This document shows, in pieces, positions 26,415-34,934 of a DNA stretch of 64,000 nucleotides. The notes beneath the pieces are model-generated. The model had not been told where the DNA came from. It saw only the letters and a program-made list of their open reading frames with translations, and did no database searches. Numbering within the stretch: position 1 is the stretch's first letter; every line of letters starts with the position of its first letter. The DNA is from JAVJQS01 sp040218815 (GTDB lineage Bacteria > Bacteroidota > Bacteroidia > Flavobacteriales_E > Vicingaceae), in assembly GCA_040218815.1 (NCBI GenBank), contig JAVJQS010000007.1, forward strand, positions 1-64,000. The letters are read 5' to 3'. Position numbers and translations under genes: made by a program.

Positions 26415-28859
26415 TTGAGCCCTATCGATCAAATAGAAAATTGGTTTAATGCCAAAGCTTGGAAATCTTTCGACTTTCAAAAAGAGACATGGCAAGCCTA
26501 TTTAGATGGTAAAAATGGCTTGCTAAATGCTCCTACTGGTTCAGGTAAAACTTATGCGTTGGGTTTGGCTATTCTGGCTGAGTATTTAAACAATAGAGAC
26601 CAAGCAACTCACAATAAAGGAATTCAGGCCATTTGGATTACCCCTATTCGTGCCTTAGCTAAAGAAATTGAATCTGCTTTAACGGTTGCTTGCGCCGAAT
26701 TGGATATTCCCTGGGAAGTTGCTAAAAGAACAGGTGATACCTCAGCAAAAGATCGAGCAAAACAGAAAAAGAATCTCCCTCAAATTCTAATTACTACCCC
26801 TGAAAGTTTGCAATTGCTGTTAGCCTCTAAAGGGTACCAAAAGCAATTTCAGTCCCTCAAGTGTATTGTTAACGATGAGTGGCATGAGTTGCTTGGTTCT
26901 AAGCGCGCAGTACAAATGGAACTCGCTCACTCTAGACTTAAGAACGTTTGTTCCAATTTAAAGATATGGGGCATATCTGCCACCATTGGCAATATGGATG
27001 AGGCACTGCAAGTGCTATTAGGTGATGACTATTCCACTGATAATAAAGTGCTCATTAAAGCCAATTTGGAGAAAAAAATTCAATTAGAAACGCTAATTCC
27101 AAAAGAGGTCGAAAAGTTCCCTTGGGCGGGTCATTTGGGGATCAGAATGTTGAGCCAAGTAGTACCAATCATCAAAAAAAATAAAACCACATTAATATTT
27201 ACCAACACCCGTTCCCAAGCAGAAATTTGGTATCAAAATCTGTTGGAAGCAGAGCCAAATTTAGCCGGTCAAATTGCCATGCATCATGGGTCGATAAGCA
27301 AAGAGTTAAGAGAGTGGGTAGAAGATGCCCTGCATGCTGAAAAATTAAAAGCGGTGGTCTGCACCTCAAGTTTAGACTTAGGCGTTGACTTTCGACCAGT
27401 GGAAACAATCGTTCAAATTGGCAGTCCAAAAGGTGTTGCCCGATTTATGCAGCGAGCTGGAAGAAGTGGTCACCAACCTGGAGCAACTTCAAGCATTTAT
27501 TTTGTTCCCACTCATTCTTTGGAAATAATTGAATCAGCTGCTTTGGCACAAGCCATCAAAGAAAAAATGTTGGAGCGACGTATTCCATACTTCCGTTCTT
27601 TTGATGTACTCATCCAATACCTAGTAACGCTGGCCATTTCAGATGGCTTTGAGCCAAAATTAATTTTCAAAGAAATAAAGTCGACCTTTTGTTTTGAAAG
27701 CATTTCTGGAGAGGAATGGCATTGGGTCTTGCGTTTTATTGTCAACGGCGGTGATTCTTTGGATAATTACGATGAGTATAAAAAGGTAGTCATTGATGAA
27801 GACGGCATTTACAGGGTAATTGATCGAAAAATAGCCATGCGGCATCGACTCTCCATCGGAACCATTGTTAGTGAGCCTGACATTAAAATCACCTTCATGT
27901 CGGGGAAATACATTGGAACAGTTGAAGAGTTTTTTGTTGCCCAACTAAAGCCAGGAACTGTATTTTGGTTTGCCGGCAGAAACTTGGAGCTTGTTCAACT
28001 AAAGGGAGATGCTGCAATTGTAAAGCTTTCAAAAGAAAAAAACGGGCGAGTCCCATCGTGGAAAGGAAGCAGAATGCCATTATCTTCTCAGCTGTCAGCT
28101 ATGCTACGAACTAAAATTATGGAGGGAGTTGAGAACCCCAATCAACAGATAGAATTAGCAAGTGTAGGACCATTGATACAAATGCAGGCTGAACGCTCTC
28201 AAGTTCCAAACGAAAAGGAATTTTTAATCGAATATTTTGAAAGTAAGGAGGGATATCATGCTTTCTTCTATCCTTTTGAAGGTCGTTTTGTTCATGAAGG
28301 CATGGCTTCAGTTATTGCTTACCGTATTTCCTTATTACAACCCATTAGCTTTTCCATTGCCTTAAACGATTATGGTTTTGAGTTGCTTTCAGATCAGCCA
28401 ATTCCGATTGAGCAAGCGATAGACAATGGAATATTTACTGCAGCCCATCTCCATGATGACATTCAAGCTTCAGTTAATTACACAGAAATGGCACGCCGAA
28501 AGTTCCGGGACATTGCCTCTATTGCAGGTTTAGTTTTTAAGGGGTTCCCAGGTAAAAATAAAAAGGATAAACACATCCAAGCCTCTTCGCAACTCTTTTT
28601 CGATGTATTTAAAGATTATGAGAATCAAAACTTACTTTACCTACAAGCCTTTGAAGAAGTAATGGAGTTTGAGCTCGAAGAAAGTAGAATGCAAGAAGCC
28701 ATGAATCGGATTGAGGACCAAACAATTATTTTAAAATTCCTGAAAAAACCCAGTCCTTTTTGTTTCCCAATTATGGTTGACCGCTTAAGCAGAGAAAAGC
28801 TCAGTTCAGAAAAGTTGGAAGACCGGGTGAGGCGAATGAAGCTACAATTGGAAAAGTAG
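26415..28859 (+). CDS. Lhr-like ligase-associated DEXH-box helicase
   Basis: An ATP-dependent nucleic acid helicase of the ligase-associated DNA damage response set (helicase, PdeM-type nuclease, exonuclease, ATP-dependent ligase). The 814 residues hold RecA domain 1 with NAPTGSGKTYAL (Walker A) and a DEWH Walker B in VNDEWHELLG. RecA domain 2 has CTSSLDLGVDF and RFMQRAGRSGH. A long Lhr-core C-terminal region with winged helix follows. The start is a TTG at 26415; no suitable ATG exists near the conserved N-terminus. The PdeM partner is 2.9 kb downstream at 31743, but the ligase and exonuclease are not in the window, so the set is split here. Confidence 0.9.
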   Translation: MSPIDQIENWFNAKAWKSFDFQKETWQAYLDGKNGLLNAPTGSGKTYALGLAILAEYLNNRDQATHNKGIQAIWITPIRALAKEIESALTVACAELDIPWEVAKRTGDTSAKDRAKQKKNLPQILITTPESLQLLLASKGYQKQFQSLKCIVNDEWHELLGSKRAVQMELAHSRLKNVCSNLKIWGISATIGNMDEALQVLLGDDYSTDNKVLIKANLEKKIQLETLIPKEVEKFPWAGHLGIRMLSQVVPIIKKNKTTLIFTNTRSQAEIWYQNLLEAEPNLAGQIAMHHGSISKELREWVEDALHAEKLKAVVCTSSLDLGVDFRPVETIVQIGSPKGVARFMQRAGRSGHQPGATSSIYFVPTHSLEIIESAALAQAIKEKMLERRIPYFRSFDVLIQYLVTLAISDGFEPKLIFKEIKSTFCFESISGEEWHWVLRFIVNGGDSLDNYDEYKKVVIDEDGIYRVIDRKIAMRHRLSIGTIVSEPDIKITFMSGKYIGTVEEFFVAQLKPGTVFWFAGRNLELVQLKGDAAIVKLSKEKNGRVPSWKGSRMPLSSQLSAMLRTKIMEGVENPNQQIELASVGPLIQMQAERSQVPNEKEFLIEYFESKEGYHAFFYPFEGRFVHEGMASVIAYRISLLQPISFSIALNDYGFELLSDQPIPIEQAIDNGIFTAAHLHDDIQASVNYTEMARRKFRDIASIAGLVFKGFPGKNKKDKHIQASSQLFFDVFKDYENQNLLYLQAFEEVMEFELEESRMQEAMNRIEDQTIILKFLKKPSPFCFPIMVDRLSREKLSSEKLEDRVRRMKLQLEK

Positions 28860-28957
28860 TAGCTTCGCGTTCACCGTCATAATAGTCAAAAGTTCAATTT
28901 ATTATTTATCTTGCATTGCCCTTTTTAAGCAACTTCAATAAACTAAGCTGTGTTCTC

Positions 28958-30895
28958 ATGAGAAAGCTGTTGTATGCTCTTTTGCTGTTTTGCAGTAGTT
29001 TTTTTAATTCAATTTCCACCTTCGCTTTTAAAAATCAATTGCCCCAAGAAGAGCAATTCAAACAACTCGATTGGGATAGGTCAGTTATACGATATGACTT
29101 AAATCAAATTATTAGTAGCACTGAAGATTCTATCTCAAAGTATGGGAAGGTAATTATACCTCATGATGCAACTGATTACGAACGACTGCTTTTTAAAGCT
29201 AGAAGAATTCAACATAATGACAGTCAATTAGTAGCTGTGAAGTTTATAAGGTATTTGCTTGAGTTTGAATATTTCAGAACCCCTGGTGAAGAACTTTATA
29301 TTCAACTGTTATTATCTAATTCCTTAGACTACATTGGAGCTCCACTAATTGCCAACACCTACTTGAACAAGGTCTTCCCAGACATTTTAGACCATATTAA
29401 TCGAGAGGACATAAAAGCGGAGTATTTAAGTCATTATGGTGGAATTTTAGTAAAAATTGATAGTCTCGAAAGGGCAAAAGAGGTCTATAAAAACATTATT
29501 GAAATTGGCAACAAAATAAATGATACGAATTTGTTGATTAGTGCACGAAATAATTACGGTTTCGTGTTAAAATTATTACATCAATATGATTCTTCTGAGC
29601 ACTATTTTATACTCAACCAGGAGGAATATGTTAAAACCATAAATCCTACATTACATGCTTTTGCGTTTGGTAATTATGGTGCTGTACTTTTAGAAAAGGG
29701 GATGCTTGACTCGGCTATTTTTTACACTAAAAAAGAAGTATCCTTATTAAGAAGTGAAAATATAACTGAGGGTTTAGCTAATGCCTATAAAACTTTAGGT
29801 GAAGCTTACATTAAACTGAAAAACTTAGATTCTGCAGGATACTACTTTAAGCTTTCTTTGAATGTTAGTGAGCGAACTGACCGATTAAGTCAAATTATAG
29901 AAAATTACGAATCGCTTTTACAGCTATACGCTCTAAAAGAAGATGATGCCCGCTTAAAAGAATTTTTGAAAAATTACTTTTCATATAACGACAGTTTGAA
30001 GTCAATTTTATCATTTAGGTCTTATTCTGATGAATTAAGGGTTGCACAGTTTATGCAAATTATAAATGAGGCTCAATTATCTAAAAAGAATTTTGATCAG
30101 CTTGAGGCGGATAATCGAGAACTCTATTACTTAGTAATCGGGCTGTGTGTTTTAATTGTCATGTTAATATTTGCCATATTAAGCCGAATTAGAAGCAGAA
30201 AGAAAATTAATGATGCTAATGATGAGTTGGTCATAAAAAACAACGAATTAAAGAGCTCCTATCAACTTATTTCCGAGTCAAACGCAAAAAATGAAACTCT
30301 ATTAAAAGAGCTACATCATCGGGTTAAAAATAATTTGCAGATGATTAGCAGCCTATTTAATCTGCAGCTTAATGCTCAAGAGTTGGATACTGAAGCCACA
30401 GGTATATTCAGAGCGGCACAAGATCGAATTCATTCGATTTCATTAATTCATAAAAAGATATACCAGTCTGATAATGTTTCTACTTTAGATTTTGGTGATT
30501 ATTTGTTGACCTTTTCAAAAGAAATCAAACATGCCTATAAAGTTTCGCCTGAAATTAACATTGATTTGCCTGAAGTAACTTTATCAATAGATTCTGCTAT
30601 TCCTTTAGGGTTAATTTTTAATGAACTTTTTACTAACTCTTTGAAGCATGCTAAAAACGGTAAAGACTTAAAAATTACGATAAGCAAAAAAGTTACTTCT
30701 AGTGGATTAATGTTTATTTATACTGACAATGGTGTTGGAATAGATCCGAGTATGATGAAGGATGATAGCAAAAACTCTATAGGCATTACCTTAATCCATT
30801 TATTATCTGAACAACTCGATGCTGAAACCCGGTTTAAGGCTCCAAAACAAGGAGAATATGGATTTTTCTTTAGCATTGAAGGAGATTTTAATTAG
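28958..30895 (+). CDS. Sensor histidine kinase with TPR sensor region (HisKA_2 type)
   Basis: This is a membrane-bound sensor kinase of about 645 residues. I place the start at the ATG at 28958, where a classic signal peptide begins (MRKLLYALLLFCSSFF); the frame is open back to a TTG at 28916. The extracytoplasmic part has several degenerate TPR helical pairs (about 170-330). One transmembrane helix follows (LYYLVIGLCVLIVMLIFAIL), then a coiled coil. The HisKA_2 phosphoacceptor reads ELHHRVKNNLQMISSLFNLQ, and the HATPase domain carries NELFTNSLKHA and DNGVGI. No response regulator gene is next to it, so it is an orphan in this window. The ligand is unknown. Confidence 0.88.
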   Translation: MRKLLYALLLFCSSFFNSISTFAFKNQLPQEEQFKQLDWDRSVIRYDLNQIISSTEDSISKYGKVIIPHDATDYERLLFKARRIQHNDSQLVAVKFIRYLLEFEYFRTPGEELYIQLLLSNSLDYIGAPLIANTYLNKVFPDILDHINREDIKAEYLSHYGGILVKIDSLERAKEVYKNIIEIGNKINDTNLLISARNNYGFVLKLLHQYDSSEHYFILNQEEYVKTINPTLHAFAFGNYGAVLLEKGMLDSAIFYTKKEVSLLRSENITEGLANAYKTLGEAYIKLKNLDSAGYYFKLSLNVSERTDRLSQIIENYESLLQLYALKEDDARLKEFLKNYFSYNDSLKSILSFRSYSDELRVAQFMQIINEAQLSKKNFDQLEADNRELYYLVIGLCVLIVMLIFAILSRIRSRKKINDANDELVIKNNELKSSYQLISESNAKNETLLKELHHRVKNNLQMISSLFNLQLNAQELDTEATGIFRAAQDRIHSISLIHKKIYQSDNVSTLDFGDYLLTFSKEIKHAYKVSPEINIDLPEVTLSIDSAIPLGLIFNELFTNSLKHAKNGKDLKITISKKVTSSGLMFIYTDNGVGIDPSMMKDDSKNSIGITLIHLLSEQLDAETRFKAPKQGEYGFFFSIEGDFN

Positions 30896-30909
30896 ATTAC
30901 TTCAAGCCT

Positions 30910-31455
30910 ATGCCACCTTACCTTCTTTGTGTAATCCCTCCTCCAAAAATAAACGCTGAAATAGTCGGCTTTCAAAAAGAAATAGAGGCTGAATTTGGTG
31001 CAATACATGCTCAAAAAGCACCCCCTCATATTACAATAATTCCACCGTTTGATTGTATACCCGAAAAATTGAAGGAATTAATTGAAGCACTTGAAAGGTA
31101 CCTTAAAAACAGCTCCTATCAAAAAATCAATATTCAGTTAGATGGATTTCAATGCTTTGAGAGCAGAACTATATTTGTGGATGTTGCCAAGAATGAGGTG
31201 TTTGAGCAGTTTTGCAAAAGCATCAAGCAACTTTTCAATCGCCAAAAAATCATCAAGTATCGAGAAGAAAAACATTTTTTTGTACCACACATTACTTTGG
31301 CAAACAAGGATTTGAAAAAACGTGATTTCAAATTGGCGTGGGTAAAATTTAAGGACAAAGCGTATCAAGAAAATTTTGAATTAAATGATCTAGTAGTGCT
31401 GCACCATGATGGAAATACATGGCAATTAGATCAGAAAATACCCCTTTCAGCATGA
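30910..31455 (+). CDS. 2'-5' RNA ligase / 2H phosphoesterase family protein
   Basis: The 181-residue protein has the two HxT motifs that define the 2H phosphoesterase (LigT-like) superfamily: PHITIIPPF and PHITLAN. Members act on cyclic or 2'-5' phosphodiester bonds in RNA or nucleotides. Both catalytic histidines are present. The gene starts 14 bases after the histidine kinase stop and overlaps the next gene (WYL protein) by the ATGA motif, so it sits in a short operon. The substrate is not predictable from sequence. Confidence 0.85.
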   Translation: MPPYLLCVIPPPKINAEIVGFQKEIEAEFGAIHAQKAPPHITIIPPFDCIPEKLKELIEALERYLKNSSYQKINIQLDGFQCFESRTIFVDVAKNEVFEQFCKSIKQLFNRQKIIKYREEKHFFVPHITLANKDLKKRDFKLAWVKFKDKAYQENFELNDLVVLHHDGNTWQLDQKIPLSA

Positions 31456-31724
31456 ACCCAAAATTGGATACAATTCAACATGCGATTAGCAACTTTCATG
31501 TATTACAATTAAAATACATTAAAAGTATTGGTGTAATTTCAGAACGAGCTATTGAGCCTTTAGCGCTTTACTTTGAACAGGGGCAATGGCACTTGATTGC
31601 CTTCTGTAGATTACGACAAGAAAAACGATTATTCCTGCTCAACAGAATAGCGTCACTTCGAGAAACAGATCAGGATTTCGCACCTAATCAATTTTCTTTA
31701 GCTGCTTATTTTAAGCAGCAGTAG
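31452..31724 (+). CDS. Stand-alone WYL domain protein
   Basis: The 90-residue protein consists only of a WYL-like ligand-sensing fold: HAISNFHVLQLKYI, RAIEPLALYFEQGQWHLIAFC, RQEKRLFLLNRIASL. Normal WYL regulators carry an N-terminal helix-turn-helix, which is absent. I chose the ATG at 31452, which overlaps the stop codon of the 2H phosphoesterase gene (ATGA), over the longer frame from 31419. It may bind RNA or a nucleotide and modulate a partner. It may instead be a worn remnant of a YafY-type regulator, but the frame is intact. Confidence 0.72.
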   Translation: MNPKLDTIQHAISNFHVLQLKYIKSIGVISERAIEPLALYFEQGQWHLIAFCRLRQEKRLFLLNRIASLRETDQDFAPNQFSLAAYFKQQ

Positions 31725-31730
31725 CATGCT

Positions 31731-31738
31731 TAATTTTG
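31731..31738 (+). promoter_or_regulatory. -7 box TAATTTTG just before pdeM
   Basis: A full match to TAnnTTTG ends 4 bases before the ATG at 31743. If active, the transcript would begin at or within the start codon. Confidence 0.35.
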
Positions 31739-31742
31739 TAGT

Positions 31743-32405
31743 ATGCCAGCAGAAAACCTATTGAATAAATTTGAAACGATAGCCCTTAGGAATGAAAAGC
31801 TGTTTTTGCTTCCTGAAAAAGCCATTTATTGGCCATCAAAGAAATTGTTGCTTATTGCAGACCTTCATATTGGGAAGTCTGCCCACTTTAGAAAAAACGG
31901 AATAGCTGTTCCCGCCATTGCTGAAAATAATAATTGGCTGGTTTTACATCGGCTATTCAAACTTCATGAACCTGAGCGAGTTTGTTTTTTGGGTGATCTT
32001 TTTCACAGTACAAAAAATAAAGCATGGGAAGTTTTTTCTGAATTAATTAGCAGCTATCCGCAAATACAGTTTGAATTAGTTATTGGTAACCATGATATTT
32101 TACCAATAAAAAATTATCAAGACATAGGGTTTAAGGTACTTGAAAGTTTATTGGAAGAACCCTTTTTATTTACCCATGAGCCTTTAGAAAATAAAAGCAA
32201 CTATTATAATTTGGCAGGTCACCTTCACCCTGGAGTTAAGCTTAGAGGGAAAGGCAAACAGACGCATCATTTACCTTGTTTCTATTTCGAAAAAAATGGA
32301 GGAATTCTTCCAGCCTTTGGTGCCTTCACCGGTTTATCTACGCTTCCAATTAAAAAAGACATACAAGTTTTTGCCATTGTCGATGATCAGGTGATGAAAA
32401 TCTAA
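31743..32405 (+). CDS. pdeM: Ligase-associated DNA damage response endonuclease PdeM
   Basis: The 220-residue calcineurin-like metallophosphoesterase has all the metal-binding motifs: ADLHIGKSAHF, FLGDLFHS, VIGNHDILP, FTHEPL and AGHLHPGVKLRG. PdeM proteins act with the Lhr-like helicase and an ATP-dependent ligase in DNA damage repair. It lies downstream of the helicase gene with four unrelated genes between, and converges with the photolyase-type gene on the other strand (4-base overlap at the 3' ends). Assignment rests on the full set of motifs and the helicase in the same stretch. Confidence 0.88.
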   Translation: MPAENLLNKFETIALRNEKLFLLPEKAIYWPSKKLLLIADLHIGKSAHFRKNGIAVPAIAENNNWLVLHRLFKLHEPERVCFLGDLFHSTKNKAWEVFSELISSYPQIQFELVIGNHDILPIKNYQDIGFKVLESLLEEPFLFTHEPLENKSNYYNLAGHLHPGVKLRGKGKQTHHLPCFYFEKNGGILPAFGAFTGLSTLPIKKDIQVFAIVDDQVMKI

Positions 32406-33808
32406 TAGTGTTTTTTCCAATATTCAGGCTTTACCATTGGTTCTGGATAGTCAAACTCGGGTTTACCAAATAAGTCTGACGCAGCTGTCCATGGGTGATG
32501 TACATGATGTTTATCCAGGCCTTTTAATTCAGGCAACCACAACTTGACATATTTTCCGTCTGGATCATAGCGTTTAGCTTGGCTAATGATATTAAAGTAT
32601 CTATCTCTGGGGTCGTTTCCTACACCAGCATTATACATCCAATTCCCGTAATTACTTGCTACATCGTAATCAATCAGTTTGCTTTCAAAGTATTCGGCAC
32701 CCATTCGCCAATCTAAACCCAACTCCTTTACTAAAAAAGAAGCGACGTTTTGTCTACCTCTATTACTCATAAATCCGGTGAGGTTTAATTCTCGCATATT
32801 GGCATCAATGAAAGGAATCCCAGTTTCACCATTAGCCCATTTATCAAATAATTCTCGATTCACTTTCCACTCATACCGTTCTTTTTTTATCCCGTGGAGT
32901 TTGAAAATATCATTGCTATGCTTTAAGCTTATGAACTTAAAATAATCACGCCAAATCAATTCAAAAATCAACCAGTAGGTAGACTGATTTTTTTCAATTT
33001 CTTTTTCATACTGCTTTACTTCCCAATATATTTTCCGTGGCGAGATGCAGCCGTTCCACAGCCAAAACGAAAACTTTGAGGAGTAATCGGGTCCTATTAG
33101 TCCGTTTCGCTTCTTTTTATATAAGCTCAACTCCTTGCTCTCAAACAAATAATAGTTCAATCTTTCAAGCGCTGCCGATTCTCCTCCTTTAACTTGCAGC
33201 GCCGCACGTGAGTCGTGTCCAATCTGCTTTAAGCCAAACGCCACTAATGAGGGCAACTCCCCTGGATTAATTGAATCTTGTAATGGTGGGAGTTTCGAAG
33301 GTGTAGGAAACAAATTCCGAACACTTGATTTCTTTTCTACCCCCTTTCTAAATTCAGTATAAACTGAAGGAGTCTCATCATATTTATGAGCTAAGTCGTT
33401 GACGTGATAAAGCGTGCTTCCAAAAAAATAGTTGAGCCTTTTATTAAAGCTTTTTTCTACTGCATCTTGAACATCTATTTCCTCTTGATGAATTGCTTTG
33501 TAGGCATAAATTTCATCTGCTCCTATTTCTTTGCTTAGTTGTTGGATTTCTTCAGCAGTATCTCCTGTTCGAATTACTAAGTCTGAACCTAAGCCTTGAA
33601 TATTTTTCCGGAGGTTCTCAATACTTTCAATTAGAAATTGTGCACGGAAACTTCCCGTTTTTTCAAAACCAAAAGCTGTTTTCTCAAACTGCTTTTTTTC
33701 AAAACAATAAAATGGAATGACTTGCTCGTGCTTTTTTAATGCATGATGTAATGCTTCGTGATCGTGAAGTCTCAAATCATCTCTAAACCAAACTATTGCT
33801 ACACTCAT
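32402..33808 (-). CDS. Cryptochrome DASH (photolyase family)
   Basis: This is an FAD flavoprotein of the cryptochrome/photolyase family. DASH members repair cyclobutane pyrimidine dimers in single-stranded or looped DNA using blue light. The 468 residues have the N-terminal antenna-binding domain (VAIVWFRDDLRLHDHEAL) and the C-terminal FAD domain with WNGCISPRKIYWEV, WLIFELIWRDYFKF, NRGRQNVASFL, DYDVASNYGNWMYNAGVGNDPRD and the terminal HHPW region. Together these indicate DASH rather than class I photolyase. Its start codon overlaps by one base (TAATG) the stop of the small DUF2256 gene upstream, a pairing often seen for this family. Confidence 0.93.
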   Translation of the reverse strand: MSVAIVWFRDDLRLHDHEALHHALKKHEQVIPFYCFEKKQFEKTAFGFEKTGSFRAQFLIESIENLRKNIQGLGSDLVIRTGDTAEEIQQLSKEIGADEIYAYKAIHQEEIDVQDAVEKSFNKRLNYFFGSTLYHVNDLAHKYDETPSVYTEFRKGVEKKSSVRNLFPTPSKLPPLQDSINPGELPSLVAFGLKQIGHDSRAALQVKGGESAALERLNYYLFESKELSLYKKKRNGLIGPDYSSKFSFWLWNGCISPRKIYWEVKQYEKEIEKNQSTYWLIFELIWRDYFKFISLKHSNDIFKLHGIKKERYEWKVNRELFDKWANGETGIPFIDANMRELNLTGFMSNRGRQNVASFLVKELGLDWRMGAEYFESKLIDYDVASNYGNWMYNAGVGNDPRDRYFNIISQAKRYDPDGKYVKLWLPELKGLDKHHVHHPWTAASDLFGKPEFDYPEPMVKPEYWKKHY

Positions 33809-33948
33809 TATTTATTCGAATTCTTATTTCTTTTGCATCTTTCACTGCAATAAATCACCATTTCCCAGTCCCGTTCCCATTTCTTTCTCCAGCTAAATGC
33901 TTTTTCACAAACCGGGCAAATTTTCTGTGGTAAATGTTCCTTTTTCAA
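33808..33948 (-). CDS. DUF2256 small zinc-binding-like protein
   Basis: The 46-residue peptide is conserved next to cryptochrome-DASH genes. It has four cysteines in two pairs, Cys11-x2-Cys14 (KICPVC) and Cys34-x3-Cys38 (IYCSERCK), which look like a zinc site, with an intervening WRKKWERDWE motif typical of DUF2256. Its stop codon overlaps the cryptochrome start in TAATG, so translation is coupled. The start is a TTG at 33948; no ATG lies in frame close by. The role is unknown; the fixed pairing suggests help in chromophore use or DNA binding by the photolyase-like partner. Confidence 0.88.
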   Translation of the reverse strand: MKKEHLPQKICPVCEKAFSWRKKWERDWEMVIYCSERCKRNKNSNK

Positions 33949-34103
33949 CGCTGTTAAAATGCTATTATTAATTGTTGTATTTCTCTAACACTTGCTTAAC
34001 GAATCTTGTTTAATAGTAAGAAACACTTAATAATTGGGTAACTCACTAAAGCTTTAGTCAGGGTCACTTTTGCGGCGAAATTTTAAATCAATAAAAATTA
34101 GCC

Positions 34104-34565
34104 ATGAAAAACTTGAAAAAAACAATCGCTTTAGTCGGATTTCTTTCTCTGTTTTCTACTTTCACTTTTGGACAATGTAAGAACATTTTAAAAAAAGCAG
34201 ATTTATCTGTAATGAAAGCTTATGAGCATTGCGGAAATACACGAGTTGCCAAAATGTATAGTGGCGACGAAGCCAGTATTCCTCAAGCAGTAAAAAGTAG
34301 CAAACGTTATCGCCTGATGACAATTTCGCAGAAACGCTTAGGAGAAATTAAGCTAAATATTTTAGGAGAAAACGGAGATACCTTAGGTATTAAAACTCAT
34401 GAAGAACAACAAAGTTATTGGGACCTAATGGTTGATAATAACCAAAAAGTTGAGATTAAGATCAGTGTCCCAATTGAAACTAGCACTGTTGGGATTGATG
34501 CTTTTGGCTGTGTTGCCCTTATCATAGGAGAAATAGAAAACACTGACCTAGTAAGCATAGATTAA
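34104..34565 (+). CDS. Secreted protein of unknown function
   Basis: The 153-residue protein has a clear signal peptide (MKNLKKTIALVGFLSLFSTFTFGQ, cleavage near Gln24). The mature part is mostly beta (YRLMTISQKRLGEIKLNIL, WDLMVDNNQKVEIKISVP) with three cysteines, the last in GIDAFGCVALIIGEI. There is no sorting domain or lipobox. No family is recognised. An upstream CACTTTTG at about 34063-34070 differs from the -7 consensus only in its first base. It converges with the DUF1883-like gene (18 bases apart). Confidence 0.7.
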   Translation: MKNLKKTIALVGFLSLFSTFTFGQCKNILKKADLSVMKAYEHCGNTRVAKMYSGDEASIPQAVKSSKRYRLMTISQKRLGEIKLNILGENGDTLGIKTHEEQQSYWDLMVDNNQKVEIKISVPIETSTVGIDAFGCVALIIGEIENTDLVSID

Positions 34566-34583
34566 GTCAAATCTATCCTGCTT

Positions 34584-34850
34584 TTAAGCTGCTTTGTAAA
34601 TAATGTGCACCTTATTTGCTGAGAAATCATTGCTCTCTCCTTCAATAACTACATGCCAAGAACCGTCAATGGGTTTCTCAAAATGACAATACTGATCCTT
34701 CACCGCCACATGAACCCCATTGTATTTTCCTTGCTTTCGGTAAGCGTTGTAATTATCTTCATCTAATAAATAAACTTGATATTCGTTAGGCAGTTCTATT
34801 CCAATATATCCAGGATGGCTGCCTCTAATTTTGTGATGTATACCGTTCAT
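34584..34850 (-). CDS. DUF1883-like small protein
   Basis: The 88-residue soluble protein has the pattern of DUF1883: GYIGIELPNEYQVYLLDEDNYNAYRKQGKYNGVHV followed by FEKPIDGSWHVVIEGES, including the conserved GxWHVVI motif. No enzymatic motif is present. It is divergent from the XRE-S24 regulator gene, 84 bases away, and shares with it a region holding a short palindrome, so the regulator may control it. Some DUF1883 proteins occur with TIR or other defence domains, but nothing of that kind is here. Confidence 0.68.
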   Translation of the reverse strand: MNGIHHKIRGSHPGYIGIELPNEYQVYLLDEDNYNAYRKQGKYNGVHVAVKDQYCHFEKPIDGSWHVVIEGESNDFSANKVHIIYKAA

Positions 34851-34903
34851 TTTGCTAATTTGTTTAGTATTTAATATATTTACACCTCAAATATACTACT
34901 TTT

Positions 34904-34917
34904 TTTAGTTTACTAAA
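34904..34917. promoter_or_regulatory. Palindrome TTTAGT-TT-ACTAAA, candidate operator of the XRE-S24 regulator
   Basis: This perfect 6-2-6 inverted repeat lies 18 bases before the ATG of the XRE regulator and 53 bases before the divergent DUF1883-like gene. An extra half site TTTAGT lies at 34863-34868. Position and symmetry fit autoregulation. Confidence 0.5.
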
Positions 34918-34934
34918 TTTTTTAGCAATTTATA

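Noticed and set aside
31452..31724. WYL protein as the regulator of a CRISPR or phage-defence island.
   Set aside because: No defence genes, HTH or repeat array lie nearby; neighbours are repair and phosphoesterase genes.
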